Below are positions 16,965 through 26,848 of a DNA stretch of 64,000 bases, one piece after another; position 1 is the first letter of the stretch, and each line of letters starts with the position of its first letter. The stretch spans positions 32,427-96,426 of the forward strand of contig DEJG01000019.1 of assembly GCA_002353295.1 (NCBI GenBank), read 5' to 3'. Under the pieces are notes generated by a model. The model saw nothing but the letters and a program-made list of their open reading frames with translations, was not told the origin of the DNA and did no database searches. A program made the position numbers and the translations under genes. Source of the DNA: Prevotella sp. UBA2754. GTDB taxonomy: Bacteria; Bacteroidota; Bacteroidia; Bacteroidales; Bacteroidaceae.

Positions 16965-19166
16965 TTATTCAGCCTCTAGCAGAAGTACTCGACTTGACCA
17001 ATCGGTCTTCTTTGACCATTCCGTCTCATTGCGCAAAGGCATATCGAGTCCGTGGTTCATCAGATAGGCACCACTGAACGACTTGCCCTCGATGGTCATT
17101 GGCTGGAGATCAATACGGTTTAGCTCCTTCACTTTATACATACGGTTGGCATCCAAACCAGCCATACGTACACGAGGTAGATGCTCGTTTTGGAAAGATT
17201 CCGTTTTCCACCAGTAGAACACAGCTTTGTCTTGTTGGTCTGTGACATACATTAGTGAGGCTAATCCCTTTTTCTCATAAGGGGAGAAAAGACGATAGAT
17301 GTTGCCAAATTGTACGATGGGTCGAATTTGCTTGTATTCGGCAATGGCTTTACGACAGAGCGCCTTTTCGTCATCTGTCATATTCTTAGGCTGTATCTCC
17401 ATGCCTAGGCGTCCACTCATAGCTACATCAATACGAAACTTTAGTGAAGTAGTGCGGAATACGGTGTGGTTGGGGGTTGCCGAAATGTGACTTGCCATGG
17501 CGATGGCAGGGAAGAAATAACTGGTTCCCCACTGCATGTAGATGCGCTGGAGGGCATCTGTATTATCGCTTACCCAGAACTCGTCGAAATAGGGTAGAAC
17601 ACCCCAGTTTGCACGACCTCCACCGGAAGCGCATGCCTGAATGGTTACATCAGGGAACTTTGCACGAATACGCTGGCACACTTTCTCGAAACCACGGTGA
17701 TACGCGATGTAGAGATGACTCTGGTCGTTCATGGTGAGATATTGTGATCCATGATTGAGGATAGGCATATTGGCATCCCACTTGATATAATCAATCTCTG
17801 GATATTTGGTCATCAAGTTGTCGACAATACCAAATACGAAATCCTGTACTTTGGGATTGCCCATGTCAAGAACGACCTGTGTGCCGCCACGACCCAAAAC
17901 AGGGTCACGCTGTGGTGCTTTAACAATCCAATCGGGGTGCTTCTCATAGAGTTCGCTGGTGGTATTAGACATTTCAGGTTCAATCCAAATACCAAACTTG
18001 ATACCATGTTTCTTGGCATCGCGAAGTAAACCTTCAATGCCTTCAGGCAATTTATTCTTGTCAACCACCCAGTCACCCAGAGATGAATTATCTGTTTTGC
18101 GAGGATATTTGTCGCCAAACCATCCGTCGTCCATCACGAAGAGTTCACCGCCCATCGATGCAATATCAGCCATCATCTGATCCATGCCTTGCTGGTTGAT
18201 ATCAAAGTACACACCTTCCCAGGAATTGAGCAGAATCTTACGCTCCTTATCACCATGCATCAGTTTATACTTGCGTCCCCATTTGTGGAAATTGCGAGAT
18301 GCACCCGACAGTCCTTGTTGTGAGAAGGTGAAAGCCAGTCGGGGAGTAACGAAAGTCTCACCTTTCTTCAGGTGGTATTCAGAATTATCCTCATTGATAC
18401 CTGCGAAGAAATAGTGATAGTCGGTATCATCAGTATTGACTTTCAAGCGGAAATTACCAGAATAGCACAGAGCTGCACCAATTACCTGACCGCTGTTCTC
18501 CTGTCCTTTGCCCTCAAGCGAGAACATCACCTCGGCATGGTCCGTATGTGAATTGCGCGTGCCGTCCTTGTTGACTATGACCTTCTGTCCGGCTGTCAAT
18601 GGCTCCTCGACGAGCTGTGCCTCATTGGCCCACGAACCATAGAAATGACTCATCCACACATTGCCACGGCGAATAGGCAACATGGCGGATGCAAAAGTAG
18701 TGAGGGTTACCGTCTGTTTCTCGTTATTGGTAATCTCCGTCCATGCCTCTATCATGTCTTCGTTGGGATAGGCTGCATAATTCAGTGTGACGCTGATGGG
18801 ATAAACTGGGTCCTTCATGTGGATTTTGGTAATCTGATTACCATCGTTCTTCAGACGTTCCACACCCTCAACCACCAAGGCAGTTGACAGGTTTCCATCA
18901 CTATGGCGCATGGCCAACGCTGCTTCGGCAGGCGTGTTCAGCCCATAGGCAGGATAGGCATCCATGCGTCCGAACATCTCTGGCTTCTGAAGATGTTGCA
19001 GTTCACTGCTATTCAGTTTGGCACCAAAGTAAACATACTGAGGCTGTTTGCCGTTTTCTACCTCCAGAACAAGGGAAACTCCCTTTGTCTCAATTACTAC
19101 TTGCTCAGCCCATGTTGTCAAAACAGACAGACAAAGTAGCAGTGCAGTCATCATTGTTTTCTTCAT
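16965..19166 (-). CDS. GH36 alpha-galactosidase, exported
   Basis: Releases terminal alpha-1,6-galactose from oligosaccharides such as raffinose-type sugars or galactomannan. The 733 residues show a signal peptide (cleavage near residue 20), an N-terminal beta-supersandwich, and a TIM barrel. The GH36 motifs are MDDGWFG (about 345-351), the nucleophile Asp464 in YIKWDAN, ASGGGR (513-518), and the acid/base Asp534 in WVSDNTD. Length is as expected for the family. It starts 14 bp after the last histidine kinase gene and 19 bp before the MATE gene, suggesting that kinase signalling and alpha-galactoside use are linked (inference). Confidence 0.94.
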   Translation of the reverse strand: MKKTMMTALLLCLSVLTTWAEQVVIETKGVSLVLEVENGKQPQYVYFGAKLNSSELQHLQKPEMFGRMDAYPAYGLNTPAEAALAMRHSDGNLSTALVVEGVERLKNDGNQITKIHMKDPVYPISVTLNYAAYPNEDMIEAWTEITNNEKQTVTLTTFASAMLPIRRGNVWMSHFYGSWANEAQLVEEPLTAGQKVIVNKDGTRNSHTDHAEVMFSLEGKGQENSGQVIGAALCYSGNFRLKVNTDDTDYHYFFAGINEDNSEYHLKKGETFVTPRLAFTFSQQGLSGASRNFHKWGRKYKLMHGDKERKILLNSWEGVYFDINQQGMDQMMADIASMGGELFVMDDGWFGDKYPRKTDNSSLGDWVVDKNKLPEGIEGLLRDAKKHGIKFGIWIEPEMSNTTSELYEKHPDWIVKAPQRDPVLGRGGTQVVLDMGNPKVQDFVFGIVDNLMTKYPEIDYIKWDANMPILNHGSQYLTMNDQSHLYIAYHRGFEKVCQRIRAKFPDVTIQACASGGGRANWGVLPYFDEFWVSDNTDALQRIYMQWGTSYFFPAIAMASHISATPNHTVFRTTSLKFRIDVAMSGRLGMEIQPKNMTDDEKALCRKAIAEYKQIRPIVQFGNIYRLFSPYEKKGLASLMYVTDQQDKAVFYWWKTESFQNEHLPRVRMAGLDANRMYKVKELNRIDLQPMTIEGKSFSGAYLMNHGLDMPLRNETEWSKKTDWSSRVLLLEAE

Positions 19167-19180
19167 TTGTATGGCGTTTT

Positions 19181-21949
19181 TTAGTTGTTAGTATTCAATT
19201 GAACGGGAATTGAGAACCAGAATGTAGCACCCTTTCCCTCCTCGCTGTCAACACCGATTTTACCACCACAGCGCATGATAATATTCTTGCAGATAGACAA
19301 GCCAAGTCCCGTGCCCTGCACGAATTCATTGAGCTTGACAAAACGCTCGAAGATAGCATCTTGTTTTTCTTTCGGAATACCATTTCCCGTATCTTCGCAA
19401 TAAACGTACAGATACCGTTCGTCTTTTAGGCGATACCCCACTTTGATATGTCCTTCAGTGGTGTTCTTCACAGCGTTGGTGACAAAGTTGGTGAGCACTT
19501 GCTGCATGCGCCCCATGTCTGCAATAATGGGGAGTGTTGTATATGGATTGTCCTTGATAAATGTTACTTTCGGATTGTCAACACGTTGCTCTAAAGACTG
19601 ACAGAGGTTATCGAACTCTTTGGCAAAGTCGATTTTACGTGGAAGAATCTGCATCTGGGCATCCGACATTTCCGAAGCTTCCAGGATGTCATTAATGAGA
19701 CGGAGCAAGATGTCACAGTGGGTGCGGATAATCTGGATGAATTGCTTGCGATCGTCTGGATTATCAACAGAACGCAACAAATCAGAGAAGCCTACAATGG
19801 AATTGAGCGGTGTGCGCAACTCGTGAGTCATAGAGGCCAGGAACATACTCTTCTGTTGTCCGCTGCTTTCAGCACGGAGCGTTTCCTCCTCCAGATGCTT
19901 CATAGCCTCCAACTGGGCGGTGATGTCGCGGATGATGCCAAAGGCTCCCTTGATATTGCCTTCTTCATCGCGAATAGGGATACCGGATATGTTATACCAG
20001 CGTTCTGTATTGCCCTCACCGACTAACGGACGATTGAAGTGGCGATTAGCTGAGAAAGTGTGAGCCCATACTTCCGGATTCTCCAACTGTATCCTGGCAG
20101 TGTCTTTTTCTTCATCAGCTATATAGTCTATATACTCGTCGAAAGTCATGATGTGCTCAGGTGTATGAATCAGCTGCGTGAATAAAATACTCTTCTTCTG
20201 GAAATCCAACTGCCAGACGTGCATATTGGTGTTTTCCAGAATGTATTTCAATTGTTGTTCCAGCTGGTTCATGCGTGTTACATTCGTCAGAATCTCCCGA
20301 CTGGTCTTATGCATTTTTATGTCGCGTTCATGTTCCTCCGTAACATCAACGGCAGAGACAATATAATTGACTACTTGGTTCTCCTTATTCGTCAGTGGAC
20401 GGATTTCAAATTCTATATAAGTATCTTTGCCTCCTTCAGGCTTGTCCATGAGGTGACAGGCTGCCCGGGCCCCCGTACTTCCTTTAGGATAGACATCTCG
20501 GAAGATGGGTATAGAGAACATATTGGTCTGGCGGAAGAATTCTTCATTTCCAAGTTTATCAAACTCACAGAGCTCCTTCATCGAGTTGTTGAGAGTTATC
20601 AGTTCTCCCTTTGCATCGTAGAAGGACATACTGACAAGTGGGATATTGATAAGGTGCTTATAGCGTTGCACCAAATCGTGTGAAGCCTTCTCGTGTTCCA
20701 CATCTTGTGTGATGTCATTGATGGTGTCAATAATGTAGCGGGGGCGTCCGTTATCATCGTATTCCACCATAGAGTGCCCCTTGAGCATCAGCCACGTGGG
20801 TTTTTCTGGTGTACCGGCATTCCAACGCTTATCAAGTACCATTTTCTGTTCGCGGCCATTCATCATCAATTCCATCTTTTTCTTGAAATCCTCTTGCTCT
20901 GTGGGGTGAATATGGCTGACAAATTCTTTCAGTGTCAACCCCTTACTGGGTAAGAAGGTACCATAATGATTCGTAAACTGGTCGTGGGCAATATCATATT
21001 GCATCACATAGAAATGTCCCATGTGCAATGCCTTCAACATCATTTCGTTCAATTCTGTAGAATGGCGCGAGGCTCGCTTAACGTGCTGTTGGGCCAGACG
21101 GTTGAGCAGATAGCAGAAAACCAACAGCAGCAGAATTCCTAAAATGATGTAAACAGAAAGAGGTATCTCGAATCCGCTTTTATCGCCATGGCGGAACCAT
21201 CGGTTATTGATGATCTCCACCTCACCACTTTGTTTCAGGCGCGAATAGACATCGTCAATCGCATTGATAAGGTCTTGGTCGCGTCCGATAATGCGTATCT
21301 GAGTCACGGGAATGTTTACCTCGTTGAGTATAAAACCCTCGTTTTCGACACTGAACTCCCTCATTTTCCATTTCAAAGGTTCTTCGCCCCATACGAAATA
21401 TTTGTAGTCTTTATCGCGTAAACCCAACAGGGCAACCTTAGGTGACTGGAATTCTATACGATTGATATTGGCAGAATCGTCTTTAAGGAAATATGTCAGG
21501 ATGTAGTCGGATGGCTTGAGAACAACACCGTCTTTTACCATTTGTCGGATAGAAAGCGAAGGCACAGAGTCGCCAATCATCAGCGCACGGATGCGATAAT
21601 AATTGATGATATTCCGCGTATAGTAATACGGCACCTTGTGATACCTGTTGGCATTGGCAAAAATCAGGTCGGCTTCGCCTCGCTCAAAGGCTTTCAGTGC
21701 ATTGCCCCATTCTTTCAGAACAAATTTACAGGGATAGCCCAACTGATGCATAATAGCACGCATGAGGTCAATATTCGAGCCAGCAGGTTCACCATTATCG
21801 TTTTGGTATTCATAGGGAGGCTTATCCCAGTCGCCTACTATAATGACCGGGTGTTGCTCATCATAGTTCTTCTTCTGTGCCAGCAGTGGAAGACAACTGA
21901 TAAGCAGCATCGTCATAACGATATGTCGGAAGTATGTCTGATAGTTCAT
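19181..21949 (-). CDS. Sensor histidine kinase K1: periplasmic solute-binding domain, TM, PAS repeats, HisKA-HATPase
   Basis: A 922-residue membrane sensor kinase. It has a signal peptide (about 1-24), an SBP_bac_3-type periplasmic domain (about 33-255, PPYEYQNDNGEPAGSNIDLM), a TM near 267-287, and three PAS-like segments up to about 690. A complete kinase core follows with H-box SMTHELRTPL (His709), N-box FVTNAVKNT (Asn825), EDTGNGIP, and VQGTGLGLSICK. There is no receiver domain. It begins 3 bp after K2. The kinase core is much closer to K3 than to K2 or K4. The ligand is unknown. Confidence 0.93.
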   Translation of the reverse strand: MNYQTYFRHIVMTMLLISCLPLLAQKKNYDEQHPVIIVGDWDKPPYEYQNDNGEPAGSNIDLMRAIMHQLGYPCKFVLKEWGNALKAFERGEADLIFANANRYHKVPYYYTRNIINYYRIRALMIGDSVPSLSIRQMVKDGVVLKPSDYILTYFLKDDSANINRIEFQSPKVALLGLRDKDYKYFVWGEEPLKWKMREFSVENEGFILNEVNIPVTQIRIIGRDQDLINAIDDVYSRLKQSGEVEIINNRWFRHGDKSGFEIPLSVYIILGILLLLVFCYLLNRLAQQHVKRASRHSTELNEMMLKALHMGHFYVMQYDIAHDQFTNHYGTFLPSKGLTLKEFVSHIHPTEQEDFKKKMELMMNGREQKMVLDKRWNAGTPEKPTWLMLKGHSMVEYDDNGRPRYIIDTINDITQDVEHEKASHDLVQRYKHLINIPLVSMSFYDAKGELITLNNSMKELCEFDKLGNEEFFRQTNMFSIPIFRDVYPKGSTGARAACHLMDKPEGGKDTYIEFEIRPLTNKENQVVNYIVSAVDVTEEHERDIKMHKTSREILTNVTRMNQLEQQLKYILENTNMHVWQLDFQKKSILFTQLIHTPEHIMTFDEYIDYIADEEKDTARIQLENPEVWAHTFSANRHFNRPLVGEGNTERWYNISGIPIRDEEGNIKGAFGIIRDITAQLEAMKHLEEETLRAESSGQQKSMFLASMTHELRTPLNSIVGFSDLLRSVDNPDDRKQFIQIIRTHCDILLRLINDILEASEMSDAQMQILPRKIDFAKEFDNLCQSLEQRVDNPKVTFIKDNPYTTLPIIADMGRMQQVLTNFVTNAVKNTTEGHIKVGYRLKDERYLYVYCEDTGNGIPKEKQDAIFERFVKLNEFVQGTGLGLSICKNIIMRCGGKIGVDSEEGKGATFWFSIPVQLNTNN

Positions 21950-21952
21950 ATC

Positions 21953-24778
21953 CTAAATAAACTTCTTGCGTTTGACAATTGTAGCCTGACAGGGAATAGT
22001 AATCCAGACAGTAGTACCCAGTCCTTCTTCAGAACTGATATCCAATGTTCCTCCCATCTGTTCTGTCAGCTCCTTACAGATGGGAAGCCCCAGCCCGCTA
22101 CCTTTATTAGGCCCAGCGGCAAAACGTTCGTAGATACGATTCAGAATGTCCTGACTGATGCCTTGCCCTGTGTCTTCCACAGAAATCATCAGTCGTCGTC
22201 CGATGTAGTCATAGCGGGTACGAACCGTACCGCTTTGAGTGTATTGAGCAGCATTGGCTGTAACCTGTTCTATGATATGTCCCAGATTAGTGGCATCAAT
22301 ATCTACCACCAGTTGCTGATAGGGATTTTCGATGATATAGTTCACATCTGCTTTCTGATAGCGTTCCCATCCCTGTTGACAGCAACCTTCAAAAATAGTC
22401 GCGAAGTCGCATGATTTCTTTTCGAACTTAATCATGTGGGCATCCAGACGGGAGAGGAAGAGAATGTCATTGATGAGTCGGAGCAGTTGTTCGGAATTGG
22501 TCAGAATCTCGTTGATGAAGATCTGTTCATCTTCTTTTCCGTGTTCCATGTCGAAGAGTTCTGCAAATCCTACGACAGCATTCAACGGCGTGCGAATCTC
22601 ATGGCTCATATTTTTCAGGAAGCTGTTCTTGGTATTCTCCACCTCCTGTGCCTTAATGGTTTTTTGTTCCAACTGCTGTTCGTTATACGTCTGTTCTGTT
22701 ACATCACGACACAGACCGAAATAGCTTTCGACCTTTCCATCCTTCCCATAGGTGGGAATCATGTTAAAGCGCAAATACATCAGTTTGTTGTCATGAACAT
22801 GAATACTGGTTTGAATATCAGCTTCAATAGGCTTGCTGACCAAGTTGTCCATATTGTTCAGCAGGTGCAAGGCTTTTCGTCTGGCCTTGTCGTGTACCAA
22901 TGTCATACAGCGTGTTTGGGTAATCTCATATTGTATCTCATTGATACTCCTATATATGATTAAGGTGTGCGACTTGGGAGAGTAGTTCACCATGTGGACG
23001 CCACCCGACTGGAGCACATAATTAATGTTGTTGATTTGTTCAGCCAGTTCGTTGGCAATACTCTGAGTGCGCTGTTCTTGTATCTGTTGTTGCTTAATAC
23101 CATTCAGACGCTCCGTCAGGTCTCTACCGACGGCAAACATACCTATCAGTTGTTGGTCGTCATCATAAACGTTCAGAAAATGTACTTCATGTAGGAGCTT
23201 GCCTTTGCGGTGACTCGACTTGAAACGTCGTTCTTGATCAGGAATTTTATCGAGATTTATGATCTGCGTGAAGTGGTAGCCATCTACCTCCGTGATATCG
23301 GTGGAAAGATTGAATATCGTCTGGAACGAAACCTGTTCAGCAATAATCTCGTCACGCTGACAGGCGTAGGTGTCGCAGGCCTTTTGGTTGATATTGGTAA
23401 GAATACCATCACGATTGAAATACATGATACCCACCAATGGCGTGTTGAAAATAGCCCAGTAGCGCATCGTACGTTCCTTGTCCTTCCGTTGTTGCTGTCG
23501 CTCCAGGGTGATGTCTTTCTTAATTCCTAATATACATAGCGGTTTGCCTTCTTTGTCGCGTTGCAGTACGGAAAGCGACATCATGAACTCATGTTCCTGA
23601 ATATCTCCACCTTCCTTGTCTTCTGCCCTTAAGATGAGATTAATCTCTTCTTCTTCATCTTCAACAATGTCACGTTTGCTGTCTTTCAGTTTGATGATTG
23701 CCTTACGGAGCAGTTCAAAATCACCGGCATGATAACGCTGTGCAAACTCTTCTATCGTATAGGTGAAAGCTGGTTGCCCCTTCTCATTTCTCCATGTAAA
23801 CAGTCTGGTCGTTGTGTCGTAGGTCCACATGCGCACCTTACTGGACTCCAGGATAAGTGCCAGTCGTTGGTTGTTCTTGTTGTTCAACTTGGTCAGATGC
23901 TGTTCCCTGGTGCGATAGTTGATGGCATAGACGAGGAAGAGCAGGATGATGACACTGGCAAAAGCCGTGACGTACCATACCCAGGGTGCTATCCGTTTCT
24001 CACTGCGTTCAGGGTAAAACCATTTGTTTTGTATTTCCGTAAATCTATTGGCAGAGTTAAGTTCTGTAAATACGCTGTCAAGACGGGTCAATAGCTGTGG
24101 GTTATTTGACATGAACTTGTATTCGCCATGTGGCATGTCAACAGGAGTAATCTGTATATTGTCAATTTGGTATTTCTTAATCAGCCATTTGAGCGACAGG
24201 GTATTCCACACAATCTGTCCTTCACCTGTCTGACTCATTTTACGGATGGCATCGCCCATAAACTTGGTAGGCTTCGTATTATCGCCCCAACCATAGTCGT
24301 TCATCAAATGATGGCAGATACTACCATCCCATACGGTGACTTCATGCTTTTCCAAATCTCGGAAAGTCCTGATTTGGATGGGATTGTTAATGGGGGTGGC
24401 TACACTTTGGGTAAAAAGAGTAACCGTATTACTGCTATACCGGCCGAAACCATCGTTGAATCCGGCAGCAAGCCCGAACATCAGGTCTGACTTACCTGCC
24501 TTCAGGTCCTGGAAACACTCCTGTTTGGGCTTCATCTTAATGACATAGGGAATATCCAATTCTTTTAACATCAGACGGATTAATTCCACATTGTAGCCAT
24601 CAGGTTCACCATTCTCATTGAGGAAGGAGTAGGGCCATAAGTCAAAAACATCCTCGTAGACCAGTGGATGTTCCTGGGTGTAGTTTCGGATATTCTCTTT
24701 CTGGGAGGCTGCATGGGCTGATAAAGCCAACCAACAAACAAAGAACCTTATCAAATATCTAAATTTCTTTCCCACCAT
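21953..24778 (-). CDS. Sensor histidine kinase K2: periplasmic solute-binding domain, TM, PAS repeats, HisKA-HATPase
   Basis: A 941-residue sensor kinase with the same overall plan as K1: a signal peptide, an SBP_bac_3-like domain (LWPYSFLNENGEPDGYNVELIR), a TM near 270-290, several PAS-like regions, then HisKA with NMSHEIRTPL (His726) and HATPase with N-box TANAAQYT, EDTGQGIS and GSGLGLPICK. All catalytic residues are present. The core belongs to the same subtype as K4 (shared LRLINDILF and ENPYxxLV segments). It is 5 bp after K3 and 3 bp before K1. Confidence 0.93.
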   Translation of the reverse strand: MVGKKFRYLIRFFVCWLALSAHAASQKENIRNYTQEHPLVYEDVFDLWPYSFLNENGEPDGYNVELIRLMLKELDIPYVIKMKPKQECFQDLKAGKSDLMFGLAAGFNDGFGRYSSNTVTLFTQSVATPINNPIQIRTFRDLEKHEVTVWDGSICHHLMNDYGWGDNTKPTKFMGDAIRKMSQTGEGQIVWNTLSLKWLIKKYQIDNIQITPVDMPHGEYKFMSNNPQLLTRLDSVFTELNSANRFTEIQNKWFYPERSEKRIAPWVWYVTAFASVIILLFLVYAINYRTREQHLTKLNNKNNQRLALILESSKVRMWTYDTTTRLFTWRNEKGQPAFTYTIEEFAQRYHAGDFELLRKAIIKLKDSKRDIVEDEEEEINLILRAEDKEGGDIQEHEFMMSLSVLQRDKEGKPLCILGIKKDITLERQQQRKDKERTMRYWAIFNTPLVGIMYFNRDGILTNINQKACDTYACQRDEIIAEQVSFQTIFNLSTDITEVDGYHFTQIINLDKIPDQERRFKSSHRKGKLLHEVHFLNVYDDDQQLIGMFAVGRDLTERLNGIKQQQIQEQRTQSIANELAEQINNINYVLQSGGVHMVNYSPKSHTLIIYRSINEIQYEITQTRCMTLVHDKARRKALHLLNNMDNLVSKPIEADIQTSIHVHDNKLMYLRFNMIPTYGKDGKVESYFGLCRDVTEQTYNEQQLEQKTIKAQEVENTKNSFLKNMSHEIRTPLNAVVGFAELFDMEHGKEDEQIFINEILTNSEQLLRLINDILFLSRLDAHMIKFEKKSCDFATIFEGCCQQGWERYQKADVNYIIENPYQQLVVDIDATNLGHIIEQVTANAAQYTQSGTVRTRYDYIGRRLMISVEDTGQGISQDILNRIYERFAAGPNKGSGLGLPICKELTEQMGGTLDISSEEGLGTTVWITIPCQATIVKRKKFI

Positions 24779-24783
24779 AGCAG

Positions 24784-26832
24784 TTAATTACGTTCTTCCA
24801 GTTTATCTATCTTACAAGGAATCCAAGTCCAGAATGTGGAACCTCTTCCTACTTCACTGTCTACGCCTATCTTGCCGTTGCAACGTTCGGCAATAGCCTT
24901 ACAGATGGAGAGGCCTAGTCCTGTGCCTTGAACATAATCGTTGAGTTTGACAAAACGTTCAAAGACCTTGGCACACTGGTCTTTGGGAATTCCTGTACCT
25001 GTGTCTTCACAATACATGTACAGTCCGTCTTCTTCTACCCGATATCCTACTCGAATGTGTCCTTGTTGCGTGTATTTGACGGCATTTGTGACAAAATTGG
25101 TCATCACCTGTGTTATGCGTCCCACGTCAAGGTGCGTGAGCAGTGTAGTATAAGGATTCTCTTTGATAAATTCCACATTTGGATTCTCTACACGCTGTGC
25201 CAATGTCTGGCACATCTCATCGAATGCTTTAGAGAAATCAGTATCAACAGGCTTCATGATGAGACCATTTGAATCCATGGAGGAAACAGCCATAATGTCG
25301 TTAATGAGACGAAGCAGCATGTCACAATTGTTGTGAATCACGTGTATCAGTTCACGCTTTTCCTCCTGTGTTGTCATCATTTGCAGTAAGTCAGAGAATC
25401 CTACAATGGCATTCAATGGTGTGCGAATTTCGTGTGTCATATTGGCAAGGAAAACACTCTTTAGGCGTCCCGATTCATTAGCACGCTGTGTCTCACGCTT
25501 CAGGCTTTCCTGAGCCTCTATGAATTTAGTCATGTTTCGGATGAGTCCGAATCCACCGATGAGTTCGCCCTGTTCATTATACATAGGTACACTGTTGATC
25601 TGGTTCCATATCACTTCTTCTGTTTCATGGAATATGGGGCGCATCTTGCGGAGGACAGACAAAGGCTTGGTAAAGTGTTGTTCGGGTGCCTTGAAAAGAT
25701 CTCTTACCTCTTCGTAATCATCAATAAAGTAACTTACGTATTCGTCGAACGACATTTCCTTTTCGATGGTGCTCAGGCCTTTCAAGAACTGTACCTTTCG
25801 CTCCTTGTAATTGGTGCGCCAAGCTCTCATATCACATGATTCCATCATATATTGCAGTTCCATCTCGTAGCGTTGAATCTCCTTGTTGGCCTTTTGAATC
25901 TGAATGTCGTTTAACTTTGACTGGAGATATAATTCTCGTTCTTCTGTAACATCACGTGTGGCTATGGCAATATATTGCAGTTTTCCTTCTCCATCATGGA
26001 TGGGATGAAGTCGTATCTCTAAGTATAAGTGCATGTCACGCTCAGGGATATCACTACGGGAGCAGGCCCAGAATTCTTGTATGTTGTTCTTGTCTATATT
26101 TTCACGGAATGGGGATGTGTCGAATAAGTTGATTTCAGAGAAAAATCCATCATAATTCTCGTTATCAAAATTACACATCTCTCGCATCTTTTTATTGGCA
26201 TCAATCAGCCATCCGTCGGGGGTATAGAAAGATAGTCCGATGACAGACTGTTCGAATGTCTGTTTATATCGTTCAGCGAAGTCGCTTTCTTCCTCTTGCT
26301 TCTCCAGAATCTTGGTTTCGTCAACCAAAGTGCTTACCAGTCCGATGGGGCGCAGCATGCCAGGCAGATATTCGGCTACTGTCACATTGTGGAGGTATCC
26401 CCATCGAGGTCGTTTCCCTGCGTATTCATAATTCCAGCGATAGTGCAACTCGGCAGATTTCTTTTTGCCCGCTATCATCTCACGCATCTCATAGAGTACG
26501 GTTGGTAAGTCCTCAGGATGGACGTGCTCCTTCCAAACTTCGTCTGTAATACCTTCTTCAGGTAGCATGTGCCCATAAAGCAGGTCGATGTATTTTCTGG
26601 CAATATCGTAATAAATAACGTTACTTGAATTAATTTTTAGTGCCTGTTGCATCATGTCATATGCATTCTTTGCAACATCAGATGTTTGGTGAATTCGTCG
26701 TAAAATCAATCTGTTCCATATCAGGATGAAAACAAATAGGATGATAGCAATTATAGCAACAATGACAGACACCAATTCAACACCAGAATCGGCAATTAGT
26801 GCTTGGGGGATTATGTTCAAAAAAATATTCAT
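24784..26832 (-). CDS. Sensor histidine kinase K3: short N-terminal TM, PAS repeats, HisKA-HATPase
   Basis: A 682-residue kinase that lacks the periplasmic solute-binding domain of K1 and K2. After a single N-terminal TM (about 17-40) it has three PAS-like cytoplasmic segments and a complete core: NMTHEIRTPL (His467), N-box FVTNAVKYT, EDTGTGIP and VQGTGLGLSICK. From the first PAS onward it aligns closely with K1, so it is a K1-type paralogue. There is no receiver domain. It lies 16 bp after K4 and 5 bp before K2. Confidence 0.92.
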   Translation of the reverse strand: MNIFLNIIPQALIADSGVELVSVIVAIIAIILFVFILIWNRLILRRIHQTSDVAKNAYDMMQQALKINSSNVIYYDIARKYIDLLYGHMLPEEGITDEVWKEHVHPEDLPTVLYEMREMIAGKKKSAELHYRWNYEYAGKRPRWGYLHNVTVAEYLPGMLRPIGLVSTLVDETKILEKQEEESDFAERYKQTFEQSVIGLSFYTPDGWLIDANKKMREMCNFDNENYDGFFSEINLFDTSPFRENIDKNNIQEFWACSRSDIPERDMHLYLEIRLHPIHDGEGKLQYIAIATRDVTEERELYLQSKLNDIQIQKANKEIQRYEMELQYMMESCDMRAWRTNYKERKVQFLKGLSTIEKEMSFDEYVSYFIDDYEEVRDLFKAPEQHFTKPLSVLRKMRPIFHETEEVIWNQINSVPMYNEQGELIGGFGLIRNMTKFIEAQESLKRETQRANESGRLKSVFLANMTHEIRTPLNAIVGFSDLLQMMTTQEEKRELIHVIHNNCDMLLRLINDIMAVSSMDSNGLIMKPVDTDFSKAFDEMCQTLAQRVENPNVEFIKENPYTTLLTHLDVGRITQVMTNFVTNAVKYTQQGHIRVGYRVEEDGLYMYCEDTGTGIPKDQCAKVFERFVKLNDYVQGTGLGLSICKAIAERCNGKIGVDSEVGRGSTFWTWIPCKIDKLEERN

Positions 26833-26848
26833 CTGTTGCTATGCTATG

